Assembly: GCA_021927905.1 (NCBI GenBank)
Contig: BLLK01000069.1
Location: 1,116,001-1,180,000, forward strand
Direction of reading: 5' to 3'
DNA from: Chaetoceros tenuissimus
Lineage: Eukaryota > Bacillariophyta > Thalassiosirophyceae > Chaetocerotales > Chaetocerotaceae
DNA length: 64,000 nt
The stretch's first letter is position 1. Each line of letters begins with the position of its first letter. The translations under genes were made by a program, and so were the position numbers. A model generated the notes under the pieces. It saw nothing but the letters and a program-made list of their open reading frames with translations, did not search any database and was not told the DNA's origin. Below are positions 34,090 through 45,197 of this stretch, piece by piece.

Positions 34090-37000
34090 ATGAAGTTGAA
34101 TATTCGGTAAGCATTTCGTGATTAAAGCACTTGTGCCACTCTTGCTCTTTCTAATTACGTAAAAATTGATTCCATTCTTAGGGCACTGCTGGCCGGAGTA
34201 TCTACAACCCCACTTTGCCTCTTGATTCTATTATGTCTTCATTCGGTAATGAGTTCTTCTCCGCTTGATCTGCTCAATGGATTACCAGAAATTATTGCAA
34301 TCGATTCGACTGATTTAGGGATCACGGATGGATACTTTTCGCTGACATTTGGCAATGAAAACAAATTGTTGTCAGCAACTGCAAAGGTCGAACATGGCGA
34401 CGCGACTATTTATCCCTCGGAGGATTTGACTCCTTTTGTTTTACGTGGAGACTTTATCGAAATAGATGGAATCACTACAACAATTGCAGAAAATGGACTC
34501 ATGTCTAGTCATGAAATACCACTGTCTTCTTCATTCCCCGGGATGTCAAGCAATGATGCATCAATTCATGTGAAAAAGACATCTGTATTAATTCCTTTCG
34601 ATGCAGATGATTACATAATGCAGAGAAGTTTGCAATTAATACCTGATGTAAACTTGGTGACTGTACGAAGAGAGGAAGGATCAATCGATGGTTACAAGTG
34701 GTTTGTCACCTTTGATTCTAACATAGGGCCTCAACCAAGCTTTCAGGTCAATACAAAATATCTCATTGGTACAAATGCTGAAGACTTTAAAGTTGAAACA
34801 ATTCAAAGTGGGATATTACCTCAAAATTACGTGTCGATTGAAGTTGGGGGTGATTCTTCGGAATATACTTTGGATAATTTACAGGCCGGTGTCAAGTACT
34901 TTATTTCGGTTCGGGCTAAAAGTAAATCAAAGCTTGGCTTGCCAACAGAATCATCACCGCTCTACCTCAAACCTGCAGGAGTACCTGGTGAGCCGAAGAG
35001 ACCATTTGTCAAAGCAATCAGTAACGAAACAATCCAAGTTGTATTTGAAGAGACAACATTGTCAAATGGCAATGAAATCAGCCTTTACAATATTGAGGTG
35101 TCTGGAAATGAAGATTTCGAATATGTAAAGAGTGTATCAGTTCCTGTGAGTAATAAGATTCAGAGAATTGCCACAAATGTACATACGCTACCTTGGGATC
35201 CGTCATCTACTTTTACACTTTCATTGGGACATTTTGATGGAAAGTTTGTAAAGTCAATGAGCTCAAGTACAACTGTCAACCTATTGAACGGCTCGCACTA
35301 CATCCAAAAAAGTGCTGGGAGTGATGACATTAGTGCATTACTTACCCGAGGAGATACCATTCGTGTTGGAGGAAGAGATTACAGCGTATGTCTTGATCGT
35401 CATAATCAATATGATTACAATAGCGATTCTGTCCCTCTCTGTCTTCTTGGAACGGATGACGTTGCCATATACAGTGGCAAAGACTTGACAAGTGTTCCAG
35501 TGTTTTTGTCTGATACGTCACTAGGATCTGTAAAGGAGCCAACACTGGGAGAAACTTTTTTGAATACCATTGATAGTGCAGGTAATGACGTAGATTCTAC
35601 TCAGTACTTGAAACGTGGGGATTACTTGCGAATAGGAGACCCGACGAACGGAGAAACATACAGGGTATCCACGGACCTTGATAGAGCATTCACTTCAAAG
35701 CTGATTCCACTTGCATCAGTGGATGATAGTAACATGGAAGCTTCTCTGACAGAAGAGTCATTGAAATATTCGTCCTATGAAATTCAAGTTCTGAAATTTA
35801 CAGCTTCTTCTGCCTCTCAACAGCTTACTCCAAGCAGTCATATCATGTCTTCTTACCGCTTAAAGTTTGGTTCCGAAGTCACGAAGGAATGTATGCCTTG
35901 GGACGGAAGTGCACTTGTTGTCAAGGAACAACTTGAATCTTTGCTCAATGTCGATCATGTTCTTGTTTCAAAGTCTCTCTTGTCTGAAGATGTTGGTGTA
36001 AATGGTGAAGGTGTTGAGTATAAAGTCACCTTTGTTGGTGACAATGTTCGCGGTAATGTCCCATCTATTCAATTCCACGACGTTGGAAAAAATGGATGCG
36101 ACGATGCAAGTACTGCAGGTGGAAAATTCATTGGGCATTTGGGATTATCTTCAGTTCAAGTGGAAAGAATTTCTTTTGTCCCGATTTACATGATGCAAAC
36201 CACAAATGATATTCCATTTGATGCAACAGAGGTAGAAATGAAAGAAGCTCTTGAGTCGCTTTCTCAAGTTTGTAAAGTTGACGTAACGAAATCATCTTCT
36301 CAAAATGGAGCTGTATGGGATGTTACCTTTGATTCTGAATGTGAAAACGATTGCGGAGCCTCTATCGGCAAGTTGATTGCAAATGAAAATAATTTATCAG
36401 CATCCGTGGATCCTAGTATTTCCATTGTTTCAAAACATATAGTGGACATTGAGGTTGACCAATCTACTTCTTATGTTCGTATTTCGGCTTCAAATGATTT
36501 TGGACCTGGGCCCCATGTATTATCAAATCCAGTTGTAGTGGAGACAAGCAATCAGGTTCCAAACGGACCCAGAGTTCTAAGAGCAAAAGTCTTGTCGGAT
36601 TCTGAAGTCTTGGTAGAATGGGAATTGAGCCAAGCTGTAGAAAAAGAAATCACTCTTTTCAAGGTTGAATATGAGAGGGAAGATGGTATCGGCTCTGTCA
36701 ACTACGTTACTGTTGATGTCGAAGAGAGTCCCAAGATTCAAGACGTGCAAACATTTTCCATTAGACCTGCACTCAATGGTGTTTACCTAGGTGGAACATT
36801 TAGCCTTAGCTTTTATGGACAAGAAACCATGCAACTACCTCACGATGCAACATCTGAGCAAGTGAAATCTGCTTTGGAAGATTTGTGTGTTGTATCTGAG
36901 GTTGAAGTTACAAGGCATTTGGAGTGTTATGATGACACAGATATTTTCTGCAAATTCGAAGGGTTCACTTGGATCGTCACCTTCCTTAAGCCAAGAGAGG

Positions 37001-39159
37001 AAAGTACAATTTCAATCCATGGCGAATTTTTACTTTCTTGTAACGACCCTGTCGACAAAACCAACTGTATGGCAAATCCAAATGATTTGATGTTGGCTAC
37101 AGGTCCTCGGGAAAAAGATAGTCTCACCTACAGTACTATTCTAAGAAATCTCTCCTCATTATCGGATTGGGTGGTAAGAGTGTTTTCCTACAACCAGCTT
37201 GGAACCGCTGAGCCTGCAGAGTTGTCTTCAATCCACTTACAGGTCAAATCTCCCAGTCAAGTTTTGGATATTTCCACAAGCATTATAGATGGCACTACTA
37301 TTTCTATTTCCTTTGGCCCTCCAGAATTTGACGGCGGTGTCCCTATAACCGAATACAAGATCGACTATGATACTTTACCTACCTTTACTTCCTTCAAGGG
37401 GCTTCCTGTTGGAACAAAAACATCAGCCTCCAACGATAATGTCTTGATAGATAATCTCACACCTGGAAGAGTCTACTACGTCCGAGTTGCTGCAAGTAAT
37501 GCTCAAGGGCAAGGGCCGTATTCATATTTCAACAATATTTTAGTTCCCTCTCAAGCCTCCAGCCTAGTAGAGACAGCAGAGTTCTCATCTTCATCATCAA
37601 CCGACTTTCATTTGACATGGGACTTGCCTCTAGGCGAACAAGCAACAGGGTATTTTGGTAGCCCGTTGAATACCTTCGTGGTTGAAATTGCCGAGGACTC
37701 TGAATATCAAATGGAAGTGGTGAAAGTTTTCACATCAAATGTTGGATCAACAATGGGTGGTGAATTCCGACTTTCATCGGCATTCCAAGGCGCATCAGGT
37801 CAAGAAGTCACCATATCTTTTGATGCATCGGCCGAGACTTTCAGAAATGCATTGATGAGTTTACCAGAATACACTCAAGTCCTTGTGAGCAGGTTGGGGC
37901 CTAGTCCATCCGAAGGGTACGAGTGGACAATTGAGATTCCACTGGGTTCCAATCATGTCTGTTTTGATCCTTGCATTTCTATTTCGGCACCAAGCATAAC
38001 TGGAATCGTTGAGATTGAAACAGTGCAGAGAGGCACTTCTCCTGTTTTTGACAATTTAGTTATGGTAGAACGTGTAGGTGAAGCACTTGTTCGAGAAGAG
38101 CAAAAAATAGAAGTTAGTTGGACGGGTGTCAACAAAGCTGAGGGTTATTTTTCTCTATCATTCGAAGATATCGATCAATCGATCACGATCAATCCTATAA
38201 ATGATAATGAGCAGGATGTTCGAGAAAAGATACAAAGACTTGTAAAAGTAGGGAGTGTTGACGTTTCCAAAGAGCAGACTGAATCTCTTATAAGCTTCAA
38301 AGTGACCTTCACTTCAAAGTCTGGGGACGTGAGTCTATTCCATCTTCACGACGAAGACAAATTGATCGGAGACAATGTAAATGTTGTGGTGGAAGAAGTA
38401 GTCAAGGGGATTGCTATTCCACAAGAAGTAGATGTTTTGCTACCTTTTAGTTTATACCCATATATTTCCAGAATCAAGAGTATAAATGAAGCAAATCAAA
38501 GCAGTCAATGGTCTTCTCTCCCTCTTTTTGCATACTCACAAAAGGATCCAGTAGAGGAGCAACAACCTAATCGCAATCTCTTTGCTATTGTCCCTACAAG
38601 TAATACTGCTCAAGGATCATTTCGCATTCGACATGGAGAATCAATTACCAACGAGATTTCAGTTAACACAAGTGCGGATATTCTGAAGGATTACTTATTT
38701 GCTTTACCGCTGCAGAATATTTCTACAAGCACGAGGAATGGCTTGTGGCTTATTGAATACAATGCTGAGACTAGGGATGAGTTGTTCGTCAATGATGATA
38801 ATATTCAAGGTGGATCAGTTCATATAAATCCAGTACTAAGCATTTTAATTACTGCAGAAAGAAGCGAGATAGATGGTGATATCATAGTAGATTTTGGTTC
38901 CGAGGCTACATCCTTCTCAGCAGTCAATGATTCAGGAGAAGACTTGAAGCAGATTCTATTGAAATTGAATGGATTGAATCGGCTAGACGTTTTGGATTCG
39001 GGCATTGTGATTGATACTGGCGATTCTCTGCAGAGGGAAATACTCATAATTGTGAAGGGAAGCTCTATTGATCTCCGCAAATTTAAAGCAGAAGCCGCAA
39101 GCAATTTAAAAGGAATTGGAGTGAAAGTGCTTTCACTGACTCCTTTCCAAGAAGATTAG
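34090..39159 (+). CDS. Second giant secreted FN3-cassette protein
   Basis: Spliced join(34090..34106,34182..39159), 1,664 aa. Exon 1 is 17 nt and phase 2, as in the upstream giant gene. The spliced signal peptide begins MKLNIRALLAGVS and continues through a leucine-rich core to about MSSS. The mature protein starts directly with a cassette (TDGYFSLTFGNEN) and the second half of an FN3 domain (YTLDNLQAGVKYFISV), then has about four FN3 domains, most split by cassettes, and ends in two degenerate cassettes. Three RGD-containing GD-x-I-R-I-G modules occur (VLRGDFIEI, LTRGDTIRVG, LKRGDYLRIG). It lacks PA14 and filamin repeats and any C-terminal membrane segment. A matrix or adhesion role is inferred. 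Confidence 0.85.
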
Positions 39160-39803
39160 AAGAGAAGAAATTAATTTTACGTAATTCTTCTCTTGCCCTC
39201 ACTTCCTTTCATTTAATTTCGATAGGAACTAGAAGCTAGAGATTTTCCTGATAGGGTAAGCTATCTAGAGAAGATAGGGTTAATGTTTTCCTTCTTCAAT
39301 TGTAGGGACTAGTAGCTAGGGTAATAGAATAAAATGTCATTTTGTTTTCAAATGGTTTCCTCTTCAAGTACGTCAGTAGTATTTCGATGTAATCAACAAC
39401 GACATGTGTGTACTTCTTTACAAAGCTACTATGTACTGCCACTGGGCAGTTGATAGGCAGATACGTATTTCATGGCTTCTCGAAGAAGGACTTCAGTCGT
39501 GTGGGCTTTGCGAAGCCGAGAAAAAGAAAATCATACCTTCCATGTTGCTATCCATTGGGAAAAGACTAAATACTTTGCATTTACACTCTCTTTGATGTAA
39601 CAAGATTAAATCCTTTTTAAATAGACTAATGACTCGTGAATGAGAGAAGCCCAATGAACCATGAACGAAAATACAAGAGAAGCCTATTCGGTTCAGACCT
39701 ACTAGTTGGATCCTGGACTGCTCTCTGCTCTCTCCTTCCTCCTCATAATAACACTCTGCAATATAAAACAATCTTAATAAAAATTGAAAAGAAGAACAGA
39801 ATA
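39160..39803. other. Intergenic region
   Basis: 3' flank of the second giant gene. Imperfect duplicates of an ACTAGAAGCTAGAG / ACTAGTAGCTAGGG stretch lie near 39,228 and 39,308. An ORF starting at 39,404 lacks domain or codon evidence. An in-frame extension of the next gene upstream of 39,804 is possible but looks like UTR. Confidence 0.4.
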
Positions 39804-40229
39804 ATGAATATCACGAGAAGAAAATCTGTAGACAATTGTACTTTCCTATGCATTGGCGAGGTTGTCTCGATTGAACGTTTGCCTTCCTCCATTCAAACGC
39901 CTCCATCATATCCAAAAAGCATCAAAGGGCCCCCAAAACTAAAATCAAGAAGCAAGCAAGTTGTAAAGTATGGGCTACAAGAGAAGCTATTATTTCCATT
40001 ACTTCATGACGAAGATTGTACAAAATCTACCAGTATAGTTCCAACTCTCAAGCCAAGGATTAGGAAACTATCATCGAAAAGAAACCCCTACGAGTGTAGT
40101 CGTATCAAATTTACAGAAAAAACAGCAGCACCAGTGCCTTATTTCCCACAGCTTCCTGAGCTAATGATTGAATCTTTTAAGAAAGAAGAGAAGGAAGCTA
40201 TGTGTAAGGAGGAGGATGAATGCCATTGA
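39804..40229 (+). CDS. Hypothetical basic protein
   Basis: 141 aa from the ATG at 39804, the first one after an AT-rich leader; the open frame extends back to about 39,636 but that part reads as low quality. The protein is basic with scattered prolines (KGPPKLKSRSKQ) and ends in an acidic-basic mix (KKEEKEAMCKEEDECH). No signal peptide, membrane helix or known domain. It may be a lineage-specific gene or a chance ORF. Confidence 0.4.
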   Translation: MNITRRKSVDNCTFLCIGEVVSIERLPSSIQTPPSYPKSIKGPPKLKSRSKQVVKYGLQEKLLFPLLHDEDCTKSTSIVPTLKPRIRKLSSKRNPYECSRIKFTEKTAAPVPYFPQLPELMIESFKKEEKEAMCKEEDECH

Positions 40230-40680
40230 AAAATCAATGCATTTATGGACGGGACTGGATGAAATAATACGTATGATGTTCTTAGAGTTAATAGCATCGT
40301 TCAAACATCAATATAAAAGATATTGACGTTGAAGACATACCTTGTATAAGATGTGTTTTTTATCAGGCCACAAAATTATTTCAACACTATCTCAGAAATA
40401 TTTTAATAAGAAATATTTTAATACTAATATGAAATTGTACAATAAACTCAAAACAGATTTAGGTCATACAAGTAATAGGTTAGAAACCCATTAAATGAGC
40501 TGACGCACAGACGACAGTGGAAAGTGACGTCTTTCTTTTTTCACTTTTCACAACCTTGAATACAAACTTATTGCTTATTAACTCGCTATTGAGTTGATAT
40601 ATCTCCGAGGGACTTATTTACTCGCTACTGCGTTCAAAGTACCGACGATTAAAGAGAGGGGAACGATTCTGAAACCAAAA

Positions 40681-41985
40681 ATGAGGGCACAAAAATTAAC
40701 CTTTTGCTGCTGTCTTTTAGTGCTGCTTTCTTGCATAAATTATGCCAGCGCATTCACCTGTGTTCCAAGAGCGAAGATTACAAAGCCAGTTGCCTATACT
40801 CCGGTCAGCAAACCAAATCCCCAATCATTTCAATCTTCATCAACGCATTTATATTCATCAACTACTGATGAAGTCACAGACAAAAATGACGCATCTACTG
40901 ATAGACTATTAGGAATTTTGGTTTTGCTCACTGTTCCGTTAAGTTGGGGCACTTATGCGCCAGTTGTGAAATATGTATATGAGATGGACCCTCCTCTGCC
41001 GGGGTTTGTGTTTTCAGCAGGATACTATGTGGTGGCTTCCGTGACTCTTACCTTTTTATCCATCATGTTGAATTCTTCAACTTCGGATGGTCAAAGTCAA
41101 GCAGTATTCCAGCCAAATGCTGACGACGATGACGAATATTCATCTAATAAATTATCTCTGCAGTCAATTGCGGGTTTAGAACTTGGTTCATATCTTTTCA
41201 TAGGAAACTGCCTACAGGTTGTTGGATTGAAGACTATTCCAGCCGATAGGGGTGCCTTTTTGGTACAATTAACAACAATCATGGTTCCTTTGTTACAAGC
41301 AGCTTTTGCAGGAAACTTTGGATCCATTGCAGTAAATACTTGGCTTGCATGCATATTAGCATTTTCTGGAGTCATTATCATGGGTCTTGACCAATCCTCT
41401 GATGTTGAGATTTTGAACAGCATGAGCAGCTTGACAGAGGGATTGTCATTCTCTGGAGGGGACATCTTGATCATTCTTGCAGCAATAAGTTATTCCATGC
41501 ATGTGATTCGTTTAGGAAGATATGCAAAATTCACATCACCAATTGGACTTGCTGCTTCAAAGGCAACTGTAGAAGCTGGTCTTAGTATTCTACTCGTTGG
41601 AGGACTTCTTGCAACCAGTGCATCTACAAATATAGCTTTCATCAATGATATGAGCACCGAATTATCAACTTACTTTTCACAAGTACAAACTGCTCTTGAT
41701 ACTGGAAACTTCCCTCCTAGCGGTTCAGGAAAAGCATTGGGTGCATGTCTATGGACAGGATGGGTAACTTGTGCATATACAATTTATGCTCAATCATTTG
41801 GACAACGAAGAGTAGAACCAACGGATGCAAATCTTATCTATACTATGCAACCTATTTTTTCCGCAATGTTTGCTTATTTCCTTCTAGGAGAAACATTAGG
41901 GACATATGGAAAAATAGGAGCAAGCATGATTGGATTTGGATTGTATTTAGCAAATTCACCATCGGATGATAAGAAAGAAGTATAA
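40681..41985 (+). CDS. Plastid EamA/DMT-family transporter
   Basis: 434 aa from the ATG at 40681, chosen because it begins a clean signal peptide (MRAQKLTFCCCLLVLLS) ending in the plastid motif ASAF; an in-frame upstream start would bury it. After a Ser/Pro transit region come about ten membrane helices in two EamA halves, including LTVPLSWGTYAPVVKYV in helix 1, the segment TIPADRGAFLVQLTTIMVPL and the late motif QPIFSAMFAYFLLGETLG. EamA proteins export or exchange metabolites; here probably across a plastid envelope membrane. The substrate cannot be read from sequence. Confidence 0.8.
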   Translation: MRAQKLTFCCCLLVLLSCINYASAFTCVPRAKITKPVAYTPVSKPNPQSFQSSSTHLYSSTTDEVTDKNDASTDRLLGILVLLTVPLSWGTYAPVVKYVYEMDPPLPGFVFSAGYYVVASVTLTFLSIMLNSSTSDGQSQAVFQPNADDDDEYSSNKLSLQSIAGLELGSYLFIGNCLQVVGLKTIPADRGAFLVQLTTIMVPLLQAAFAGNFGSIAVNTWLACILAFSGVIIMGLDQSSDVEILNSMSSLTEGLSFSGGDILIILAAISYSMHVIRLGRYAKFTSPIGLAASKATVEAGLSILLVGGLLATSASTNIAFINDMSTELSTYFSQVQTALDTGNFPPSGSGKALGACLWTGWVTCAYTIYAQSFGQRRVEPTDANLIYTMQPIFSAMFAYFLLGETLGTYGKIGASMIGFGLYLANSPSDDKKEV

Positions 41986-42091
41986 AATAGTACAATTCTT
42001 GAATAACCTTCAATATGTATTTTTACTTTTAAACAATATTCTCATTATTCGAACGTTATCCCTAGACAGATGCAGAGTAAAAGTTTGAATA

Positions 42092-43348
42092 TTAATCGAA
42101 GGTGCCTCCTTCGCCTCCATAGTAGTTGGCATTATTGCCATTGTTTATAACATTAGTCATGAGAGAAGATTCCAAACTGCCAGTGCCAAGATTATAGCTT
42201 GGTACATTCATCATGATAGACTGGTTATAGAATTGCGGATTTACGTTCATTTGGTGCGCAGGCATCTCCATGTTATAGTTTCTCCTCACATTTTGACATG
42301 AAAATGTGTTCTGAGGATACATAGTATTATTTTCTTGCATCATTCTTACATTGGAAGTAGGAACTGCACTACCGAAGCTACGCTTGTATTCTGAAATCAT
42401 CTTCGCGGTTCCGATCATACCTCCATCCTTGCAAGTAATCGTTTCGCATAACTTGAATTCTCCTCTTTGAAATTTCTATATTGAAAAAAAGTACAGGCCT
42501 TAGAATTTATTCTGGAAGATCGCAATGTATCAAATTATAAACTAATCCATAACTTACCGGATGAAAATAAGTATGAATGTATTTCCCAATACCTTTAGAA
42601 TTTGGTCTCTTCACAAATCCCCATCTGTACAGCTTCCGGAGAAAACTTGGAAATTTACTTGCTTTGAAATACTTGGAAAGAACATCATCACAAAATCTCT
42701 TTGAATCATGAATTGTGAATCTATCCCCCTTTTCGTTAAAATTTATGATATCAGAAAACTCATCATTACAAAGAAGCAGCATCAACTATGAATCAGGATA
42801 AAAATGTGAGTCAATATGGGTTCCCGCTTTTTGGTATGACATATTTCTGATACTCTTACCTTCATAGGAAACTTCATGGTTGCCTTTTTAGGATGCAAAA
42901 GTGGAGATTGCCGCTCCATGAAGGGAGAGCTAGCAAATATCTTCGTGTCGGGCATATTCGTTGCTGCAGTATTCGCCATGAATTTTTCATAAGGAGGACC
43001 AGTAGAATAGTGCATGATCATATGCGAAGGAGAGAACTGCTGATTCGGCATCATTGCAGCTCCTTGAGACGGACGACTCATCTGGTAAATGTTGCGATGT
43101 TCATAAGGAAAAATTGATGTATCATGAACTTCTGACAAAGAATTTGAAGAGGAATCTGTAAAAGAATTTGAAGAGGGATCTGTAAGCAGAGGCTTCTTCT
43201 TTCTAATATTACCGCTCATGTTTGTAGTACTTGCAGCAGCAGTGTTGCTTTCTACCTTCACAGTCCAATCTTCTTCGACCTTCGCATTGCCAAATGTCAT
43301 GACTCGGCCGCTTGGTAAGTAGTTTGCTGTACTGTTTACTGGAATCAT
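42092..43348 (-). CDS. Heat-shock-factor type transcription factor (three exons)
   Basis: complement(join(42092..42475,42558..42785,42860..43348)), 366 aa, introns of 82 and 74 nt. A disordered Ser/Asn-rich N-terminus (about 160 aa) precedes the HSF winged-helix domain, which runs across all three exons. Its motifs are FPMKLMLLL, the recognition-helix region KYFKASKFPSFLRKLYRWGF, and the wing ending TYFHPKFQRGEFKLC. The Trp in LYRWGF in place of the usual Gly/Tyr pattern is common in the expanded HSF set of diatoms. The C-terminus is Asn/Met-rich with no clear HR-A/B heptad, so trimerisation is uncertain. The start is the first ATG in exon 1. Confidence 0.85.
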
Positions 43349-43658
43349 CGAAATTCTCAAATGGCAATAGTTGTATTTCAATTTGTGCTTATTCCAACCA
43401 GCATTTTGCTTCTCGTCTTCTCGTCACGATTGTAGTGATGTTTCAAAAAGGGCGAACTTTTCGAAACCGAACCCAAAGCTAAATTCCTCTAATTAGAACG
43501 AGTCATACGAGTATGACCCACCACAATGAGATGTTCCGCGTTCCGCTCTATTGTATTGAAAATGAAAAGATGATGATGATACGAGAATTCCTCCCTTGGT
43601 ATGAATTTGAATGATGTCAAACCTTCTAATGTTGCTACATCCATGAACACTAGACGAA

Positions 43659-44354
43659 ATGAGCAACAGCAGATCTGTGTTTGATAGACTATTCAGTCAT
43701 GAAACTGCAGCTTCAACTTTAAGGAAAAACTCAAAGAACAAATCTCCTATATCAATCCATTCTAATAAGATTCCACAATCTAATACTATATCGAAGTTTG
43801 CTTCAAAACAGCAAGGGTATGGCGCTAGAAATGCAGACAATCATCCAATTGCTAAGAAAAAGAAAGACTTGCAGTTGTCTAAAAGTCAAAATTCATCAAG
43901 CAAATCGAACGAATCGATAGAGAAGGATATGATCAATATGAAACCGAAAGTCTCACAAAGCTATCCCACAAGTGGAATAAAACTGCTTATAAGTAGCAAA
44001 TATAATCCTGAGTATGGCTACTCTCAACTCAATCCGCATGGTCTAGGTCTCAATTCCTTCTTATACCAGTATGAGGAAGGGAATTTGTCTTCATCTTTTG
44101 TTGCAAAAGAAATCACAGACGCACTATTTTATAGAGATCATATGGCTGGTAAAAGGTGGGATATTGATCCATCATACCTAGAGGAAACAAAAGAGGATAA
44201 TGGTGATAATGATGGTATCTTTGTTGCTACGAAGGAAGCGACTTGGGACCACAAAGATATTTATGCAGTCTCAACTGCAAAAGCAACCATATATTTCTTC
44301 AGGAAAGAAGGAGTCATTAAGATTGATAAATATTCTTTCTACACTGCAGGATAA
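43659..44354 (+). CDS. Hypothetical protein with VFDRLFSHETAAS N-terminus
   Basis: 231 aa, no recognised domain. The N-terminus SVFDRLFSHETAASTLRK resembles a short helix seen at the start of many unrelated protist proteins. The middle is a Lys/Ser/Asn-rich disordered stretch. The C-terminal 110 residues look folded, with aromatic-rich strands (GLNSFLYQYEEG, DALFYRDHMAGKRW, ATIYFFRKEG). It diverges from the HSF gene with about 310 bp between starts and ends 37 bp from the convergent CRM gene. Confidence 0.55.
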   Translation: MSNSRSVFDRLFSHETAASTLRKNSKNKSPISIHSNKIPQSNTISKFASKQQGYGARNADNHPIAKKKKDLQLSKSQNSSSKSNESIEKDMINMKPKVSQSYPTSGIKLLISSKYNPEYGYSQLNPHGLGLNSFLYQYEEGNLSSSFVAKEITDALFYRDHMAGKRWDIDPSYLEETKEDNGDNDGIFVATKEATWDHKDIYAVSTAKATIYFFRKEGVIKIDKYSFYTAG

Positions 44355-44391
44355 AATATATTTTCAAATTTGTCATTTGGTATAATTTACT

Positions 44392-44892
44392 TTAAGCGTC
44401 TTCAGGTGCCGGTGGAAATTCTCCAGCACGGATAGCATCCATTGCTCCTGGTTTCCCAAACATAATCATATTATCACTTGGTCTGATATGTATACATTCA
44501 ATGCCCTTCATATTTCCTGATTTTTCTGCAAGATCTTTGATAGATTCGAATGCATCTTCTAATGATCCAAGCTTTTGTGTATTCACCTTCACCTTGACAC
44601 ATGTATGTGCATTCAGTAATTCTCGTAGAGAGTTTCCATGAGTCTCTGTGACCCCTTTTCCGCCAATTCGCAGCAAAGGCTTTTTTACATATCTCCATGC
44701 ATCTGCCACACCCGGATTTGACTCGATATTTGTAGCGGATGAAGTCGAATCATCAAAAGAAGAATCAGCTGCCAAGTTCAATTGAATCGAGGAGAATTTC
44801 GAAGTTGAGAGACTGTTGATGTTAGTTGATGGGATAACAAATGCTCGAGCAACACTTCCAAGAAGCAGAATGGATAAAATATGAAGTTGCAT
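44392..44892 (-). CDS. Plastid CRM-domain (YhbY-like) RNA-binding protein
   Basis: 166 aa. The signal peptide MQLHILSILLLGSVARAF ends in an ARAF plastid motif. The single domain (about residues 68-150) has KKPLLRIGGKGVTE, LLNAHTCVKVKV and the final strand NMIMFGKPG, matching YhbY/CRM folds: the conserved GxxG loop is GGKG. CRM proteins bind RNA in ribosome maturation and group II intron splicing; a single-domain form is closest to bacterial YhbY. A plastid ribosome or RNA role is inferred. Confidence 0.75.
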   Translation of the reverse strand: MQLHILSILLLGSVARAFVIPSTNINSLSTSKFSSIQLNLAADSSFDDSTSSATNIESNPGVADAWRYVKKPLLRIGGKGVTETHGNSLRELLNAHTCVKVKVNTQKLGSLEDAFESIKDLAEKSGNMKGIECIHIRPSDNMIMFGKPGAMDAIRAGEFPPAPEDA

Positions 44893-45197
44893 GTTTCTAC
44901 TGTATTCACAGATAGCTTTTCAGTTTGTACAACTAGCACGCAATAGAAGGTTAATGAAATGCATTAGTGTCAAGGAGATGGAACATGAATTTCACAAAAA
45001 AAGGAATGGCTACGCTGTAAGCGGGTAAATTGCGGTTTTATCGAGTCCCATCTCTTTACTACAAGTGTATCGAACACCTGAACCTGAAGCCTGAAGGTTG
45101 AAGGGAAAAGAAGCAGATTGTGCATAGCATGAACAGATTTGTATTGCATCTCAGTAGATTTACAAATTTGAGTCAAACTGATTTGAAATCTACAGCA

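Noticed and set aside
33260-34250. One intron joining giant gene 1 to gene 2 across the gap
   Set aside because: No GT donor lies between the last FN3 strand and the TAA; only a weak GC site is near. Gene 2 also has its own spliced signal peptide. Not excluded, but not supported.
12820-39104. Many 60-160 codon ORFs on both strands inside the giant genes
   Set aside because: They are alternate-frame or antisense shadows of the long coding frames and show none of the FN3, PA14 or cassette motifs.
39404-39595. 63-codon plus-strand ORF
   Set aside because: Starts in low-complexity sequence, no domain, codon use unlike neighbours.
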